Part shown: piece after piece, positions 6,386-9,748 of the stretch | Position numbering within the stretch: the first letter of the stretch is position 1 | Layout of the letters: each line of letters opens with the position of its first letter | NCBI GenBank assembly: GCA_964293155.1 | Contig: CAXYYA010000072.1 | Span: forward strand, 1-9,748 | Reading direction: 5' to 3' | DNA from: JAQVEB01 sp028698105 | GTDB taxonomy: Bacteria > Bacteroidota > Bacteroidia > Bacteroidales > Dysgonomonadaceae | DNA: 9,748 bases | Made by a program: the position numbers and the translations under genes | The notes under the pieces: generated by a model | Told to the model about the DNA's origin: nothing | Database searches by the model: none | Seen by the model: only the letters and a program-made list of their open reading frames with translations

Positions 6386-6964
6386 ATGAATTTAATAAGA
6401 AAGACAATTTTGCTGAGTTTGTTTGGTGTTATGCTTTCTGTTCACGTACAGGCACAAAAGACGTTTGCCGTAAAAACTAATGTTCCACATTTAGCCACCC
6501 TTACGCCCAATTTAGGAATGGAGGTTGCATTTGGCGGCAAAATGACGGTTGAAATATCGGGAGGGTATAATCCTTTTACTTTTGCAGATGACACACAATG
6601 GAAACATTGGATACTATGGCCTGAAGTGCGTTACTGGATTTGGGAACCTTTCAACGGACATTTGCTTGGGGTGCACGGTGTTTTTGCAGAGTTTAACGTG
6701 GGTGGACTGGATATTCCGATAAGCAGACTGGCGGCTTTGAAAGATCGTCGTTATCAGGGAAATGTAAAAGGAGCAGGCTTAAGTTATGGTTACGCGTGGA
6801 TTATCGGCAATAATTTACTTCTTGAGGTGACGGCAGGGGTTGGATATGCGCGTTTGAATTACGATGTCTTCACAAAAGGAACTGACGGATTTAAAATAAA
6901 TGAAGGCCGAAAACATTACATTGGCCCAACCAAAGGTGCTGTTTCGCTGGTATATGTTTTTTGA
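6386..6964 (+). CDS. DUF3575 predicted outer-membrane protein, copy B
   Basis: A 192-residue paralogue of the protein at 4238-4816. After the signal peptide (residues 1-23, ending VQA) the two align without gaps from residue 28 to the end, with roughly half of the residues identical by eye. The strongest blocks are TPNLG, GGYNPF, WPE-x-RYW, FNGH, RRYQG, GLSYGY, and the C-terminal GPTKGA with VYVF. The terminal Phe and alternating strands again suggest a small outer-membrane barrel. The duplication is old, since the signal peptides and many surface positions differ. It follows the OmpA-like gene after 93 bases that contain a long hairpin and a possible promoter, so it can be expressed separately from, or at a different level than, copy A. 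No fimbrillin or anchor gene follows. Confidence 0.84.
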   Translation: MNLIRKTILLSLFGVMLSVHVQAQKTFAVKTNVPHLATLTPNLGMEVAFGGKMTVEISGGYNPFTFADDTQWKHWILWPEVRYWIWEPFNGHLLGVHGVFAEFNVGGLDIPISRLAALKDRRYQGNVKGAGLSYGYAWIIGNNLLLEVTAGVGYARLNYDVFTKGTDGFKINEGRKHYIGPTKGAVSLVYVF

Positions 6965-7042
6965 TGCGACCTGAAATCTTACGAACAAAATCGCCGGTTT
7001 AAAATTTTGTCCTCTGATACCTGATTTCTAAATATTTTACTG

Positions 7043-7050
7043 TAAATTTG
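7043..7050 (+). promoter_or_regulatory. -7 box of dinB, implying a leaderless or near-leaderless mRNA
   Basis: TAAATTTG matches TAnnTTTG exactly and ends only 5 bases before the dinB ATG at 7056. Transcription at the usual distance would begin at or within a few bases of the start codon. A -33 element is weak (CTGATTT around 7021-7027). A TTTTG at 7005-7009 is too far away to pair with this box. Confidence 0.5.
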
Positions 7051-7055
7051 TTACC

Positions 7056-8147
7056 ATGATCCGCAAGATAATTCATATAGATATGGATGCGTTTTATGCG
7101 TCTATAGAACAACGCGATAATCCGGAATACAGGGAGAAACCCGTCGCGGTGGGATATGGAGGAAAACGCGGCGTGGTGGCGGCTGCAAGTTACGAAGCCC
7201 GCAAGTATGGCGTCCGTTCGGCGATGGCATCGGTTACAGCGTTGCGAAAATGCCCGCATCTAATTTTTGTTTTGCCTCGGTTCGATGTCTATAAATCGGT
7301 TTCCGGCCAGATCATGCAGATATTCTACGAATATACCGACAAAGTGGAGCCGCTGTCGCTCGACGAAGCTTTCCTCGATGTTACATCAAACAAAAAAGGT
7401 ATTCTTTCCGCCACACAAATAGCGAAGGAGATCAAGCAAAAAATATATAACCACACTCACCTAAATGCTTCGGCCGGTGTTTCATACAACAAGTTTCTGG
7501 CGAAAATTGCATCCGATTACAAAAAACCGAACGGTTTATACGTGATCACCCCGGAAAAAGCGGAAGCCTTTATCGAAAAGTTACCCATCGAACGCTTTTT
7601 CGGCGTCGGAAAGGTTACCGCCGCACGCATGAACGAATTAGGCATCAGAACCGGAATGGATTTGAAGCGATGGGCCGAAATAGACCTGGTGCAGCAGTTC
7701 GGGAAGGCGGGGATGATGTATTTTCAATTTGCCCGGGGAATAGACGAACGCGAGGTTGAGTCGGAGCATGTGCGTAAATCGCTGGGAGCCGAAGAGACGT
7801 TTTCGGAAGATCTTTTTGAGATGGTTGATCTCCTGAGTGCATTGGACGAACTGGCCAGAGAAGTGCATCGAAGGGCAGAAAAACGAAATTTTCTCGCCAA
7901 AACAATCACCCTGAAAATAAAGTATGCCGATTTTGATGTGATAACACGCAGTAAAACGGTTGATTATTACTTCAAAAAATACGAACAGCTTTTCGATTTA
8001 GGAAAGGAGTTGCTTTTTTCGGTCGAAAACATCGAGGAACGCAAGATACGTTTAATGGGCCTCACGCTCAAAAATGCGCAAACCGAGATTCATTCGCCTA
8101 AAAATCAGCCTGTTCAGTTAGCCTTCGATTTTAAGGAAAAGGACTGA
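7056..8147 (+). CDS. dinB: DNA polymerase IV (Y-family translesion polymerase)
   Basis: A 363-residue error-prone polymerase that extends past damaged template bases. Catalytic acidic residues are present: Asp9 in HIDMDAFYASIE at the N-terminus, and Asp103 with Glu104 in SLDEAFLD. Tyr14 is at the steric-gate position that excludes ribonucleotides. The YEARKYGVRS block and helix-hairpin-helix-like thumb region (about 175-230) follow, then the little-finger domain (about 240-345). The C-terminus carries QLAFDF (354-359), a sliding-clamp binding motif, so the protein is full length. The ATG at 7056 is the natural start because residues 1-9 align with the usual DinB N-terminus, and it leaves almost no leader after the -7 box. 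I see no LexA-like operator. It ends 3 bases from the stop of the convergent acyltransferase gene. Confidence 0.95.
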   Translation: MIRKIIHIDMDAFYASIEQRDNPEYREKPVAVGYGGKRGVVAAASYEARKYGVRSAMASVTALRKCPHLIFVLPRFDVYKSVSGQIMQIFYEYTDKVEPLSLDEAFLDVTSNKKGILSATQIAKEIKQKIYNHTHLNASAGVSYNKFLAKIASDYKKPNGLYVITPEKAEAFIEKLPIERFFGVGKVTAARMNELGIRTGMDLKRWAEIDLVQQFGKAGMMYFQFARGIDEREVESEHVRKSLGAEETFSEDLFEMVDLLSALDELAREVHRRAEKRNFLAKTITLKIKYADFDVITRSKTVDYYFKKYEQLFDLGKELLFSVENIEERKIRLMGLTLKNAQTEIHSPKNQPVQLAFDFKEKD

Positions 8148-8150
8148 TCT

Positions 8151-8690
8151 TTACAGAATAAAATTCTCGGGATGTCTTCCTTTGATGTCTTTATAGTACG
8201 ATTTTATCTTTATCAGATCGGTTGCATAGTCGCCCGACGGATAGAACAGGTCGAGAAGTGAGGCTTCTTTTTTGCTATAGTCCAATCCGATCAATAGAAT
8301 AGGAACATTAGCCTTCACGGCAATAAAATAAAATCCTTTTTTCCATTCTTTCACCGGCTTACGGGTTCCTTCGGGAGTAATGGCTAGATGTAGTTTGTTG
8401 TGTTTTTCAAACTCTGCCGCCAAAAAACCGGTCATTGAATTATTTTTGCTTCGTTCCACCGGAATCCCTCCGATACTTTTGAAGAAGAGATTAAATGGAA
8501 AAATGAACCATTCTTTTTTTATCAAAAAATTGGCGGTTCTGCCTATAGAGGAGTAGGCGAGTTTACCAATAATAAAGTCCCAGTTGCTTGTGTGCGGTGC
8601 AACTACAATGATGCACTTGGATGCATCGGGTAGGGTGTTTATAACTTTCCAGCCAAGTATTTTGTTTAATATGAATTTGCTAAGTCTCAT
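8151..8690 (-). CDS. PlsC-like lysophospholipid acyltransferase family protein
   Basis: A 179-residue protein with the acyltransferase signature blocks: HTSNWD (His33 and Asp38, the HX4D catalytic pair), GGIPVERS at 74-81, and TPEGTRK at 105-111, which contains the substrate-binding EGTR motif. This fits the glycerophospholipid acyltransferase fold, which transfers acyl groups at the membrane. It is shorter than typical PlsC (about 240 residues), lacks an N-terminal transmembrane helix, and resembles the small 1-acylglycerol-phosphate acyltransferase-like proteins common in Bacteroidota; the true acceptor could be a lysolipid or another envelope lipid. No clear promoter lies in the 100 bases upstream, so it may be transcribed with the ABC-F gene. 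It is convergent with dinB. Confidence 0.85.
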   Translation of the reverse strand: MRLSKFILNKILGWKVINTLPDASKCIIVVAPHTSNWDFIIGKLAYSSIGRTANFLIKKEWFIFPFNLFFKSIGGIPVERSKNNSMTGFLAAEFEKHNKLHLAITPEGTRKPVKEWKKGFYFIAVKANVPILLIGLDYSKKEASLLDLFYPSGDYATDLIKIKSYYKDIKGRHPENFIL

Positions 8691-8790
8691 TTTAGTTCAA
8701 CGTTTTTTATTTTTAATTTTTTAGACGAAAAAAATACTGTGATAGGGTTAAATTGTCATATTGAACGATGACGAAAATCTATCATATATT
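8691..8790. other. 100-base gap between the ABC-F and acyltransferase genes
   Basis: This AT-rich gap holds a short inverted repeat, GTCAT (8755-8759) and ATGAC (8768-8772), which could form a weak hairpin in the leftward transcript after the ABC-F stop. No T-run follows it closely on the minus strand, so termination is doubtful. No TAnnTTTG box was found for the acyltransferase gene. Confidence 0.3.
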
Positions 8791-9748
8791 CTATTTTAAG
8801 TTCTCTAATTCCAACGTTATGCGTTCCCATTTGTTCATCACAGCGTCTAATTTATTCTTGGTCTCCAGGTACTTTTGCAATAAATCGAAATTGACTGCGC
8901 CTTCGGGTGTGGATAATTGCGTTTCCATTTCCGATAAACGTTCTTCCATTTTAGTGATTTTCTCTTCGGCTTCCTGCACTTCTTTTTCTTTTCGCTTAAT
9001 TAACCGGTTTTGTTCTTTCTGTTCCTGATACGAAAGCTTATTTTCTGACAGGTGTTCTTCTTTTTCTTTCTGTTTGGATGTAGCAGGAGATTTTGATAAT
9101 TCCAGTTGTTGAAGGTTCTCAAGTTTTTTTTTGGATAGGAAATCATAAATTCCACCCATATGCTCCCGTACTCCGCCACCGCCAAACTCATAGACTTTGC
9201 TAACGAGTTCATTGAGAAAATCCCGGTCGTGCGACACGATGATGGCTGTGCCGTCGAATTCGCGAATGGCCTTTTTCAATACTTCTTTCGATGCAATATC
9301 CAGGTGGTTGGTCGGCTCATCGAGAATAAGCAGGTTCACCGGTTCGAGCAAGAGTCGGATCATCGCCAACCGGGTGCGTTCGCCGCCGGACAATACTTTT
9401 ACTTTTTTATCGGATGCTTCACCGCCAAACATAAATGCTCCCAGTATATCCCGGATTTTGGTTCGGATATCACCTGCAGCAACGTAGTCGATGGTTTCAA
9501 AAACCGTCAGGTTTTCATCGAGTAACTGTGCCTGGTTCTGAGCAAAATAACCAATTTTTACGTTATGTCCGAGCTCCAGATTCCCATCAAACCCAATCTC
9601 TCCCATAATGCATTTCACCAGTGTTGATTTTCCCTCGCCGTTTTTTCCCACAAAAGCAACTTTCTCACCCCGGTTGATGGTCAGTGTTACGTTTGTGAAT
9701 ACCTGATGATCGCCATATTTTTTGGCTAAATTTTCAGTAACGACCGGA
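8791..9748 (-). CDS. ABC-F family ATPase, C-terminal half (5' end outside window)
   Basis: The frame is open to the right edge and gives 318 residues here. It holds the whole second nucleotide-binding domain: Walker A GKNGEGKST, signature LSGGERTRLA, Walker B LLILDEPTNHLD and the switch histidine in SHDRDFL. DEPTNHLD and the absence of membrane segments identify the soluble ABC-F group, which acts on ribosomes rather than in transport. A charged linker and coiled-coil C-terminal domain follow (about the last 120 residues, rich in Glu, Lys and Gln), as in Uup or YdiF-type members; in Uup this domain binds DNA. The in-frame GTG at 9651 is not the start, because coding continues upstream with a typical strand (VTLTINRGEKVAFV). 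The first ATPase domain must lie beyond the window. Which subfamily cannot be decided. Confidence 0.92.
   Translation of the reverse strand, partial: PVVTENLAKKYGDHQVFTNVTLTINRGEKVAFVGKNGEGKSTLVKCIMGEIGFDGNLELGHNVKIGYFAQNQAQLLDENLTVFETIDYVAAGDIRTKIRDILGAFMFGGEASDKKVKVLSGGERTRLAMIRLLLEPVNLLILDEPTNHLDIASKEVLKKAIREFDGTAIIVSHDRDFLNELVSKVYEFGGGGVREHMGGIYDFLSKKKLENLQQLELSKSPATSKQKEKEEHLSENKLSYQEQKEQNRLIKRKEKEVQEAEEKITKMEERLSEMETQLSTPEGAVNFDLLQKYLETKNKLDAVMNKWERITLELENLK

Noticed and set aside
8791..9748. ABC-F gene as an antibiotic-resistance determinant
   Set aside because: The inter-domain linker that distinguishes resistance proteins lies mostly outside the window, and the coiled-coil C-terminus fits a housekeeping Uup/YdiF type at least as well.

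Overview
The window looks like chromosomal DNA from the phylum Bacteroidota, most likely order Bacteroidales. The proteins with DUF3575, DUF3868/OmpA-like and DUF3109 features are typical of that group. Several genes are preceded by the group's vegetative promoter (a -33 TTG/TTTG box, about 19 bp, then a -7 TAnnTTTG box) and mostly lack strong Shine-Dalgarno sequences. Placement below order (for example Dysgonomonadaceae) is a guess. No mobile element, CRISPR array, tRNA or rRNA was seen. Family names come from recognising motifs by eye, not from a database search.

Layout. Bases 1-1530 read leftward: the first five codons of an unidentified gene with a good promoter, then a complete trigger factor gene (tig) with a near-perfect promoter. 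Bases 1753-3257 read rightward: a CPBP-family membrane protease and, 6 bp later, a cysteine-rich DUF3109 protein. Bases 3331-6964 are the accessory-looking part: an AraC-family regulator, a DUF3575 predicted outer-membrane protein, a DUF3868/OmpA-like protein with a TPR-like tail, and a second DUF3575 paralogue of identical length. A long hairpin that contains a -7 promoter box separates the last two. Bases 7056-8147 encode DNA polymerase IV (dinB), apparently from a nearly leaderless promoter. Bases 8151-9748 read leftward: a PlsC-like acyltransferase convergent with dinB, and the C-terminal half of an ABC-F ATPase that runs off the right edge.

How the parts may work together. The AraC-DUF3575-OmpA-DUF3575 block is the most likely functional system. 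Its products look like secreted cell-envelope proteins under a dedicated regulator. As I recall, DUF3575 and DUF3868 genes often sit in Bacteroidales fimbrial (FimA/Mfa-type) loci, but no fimbrillin or fimbrial anchor gene is present here, so this could be an orphan or diverged envelope module. The remaining genes are housekeeping: protein folding, lesion-bypass synthesis, lipid acylation and ribosome-associated ATPase. I found no convincing wholly new system. The best leads are the duplicated DUF3575 pair around the OmpA gene, the hairpin/promoter overlap, and the leaderless dinB start.
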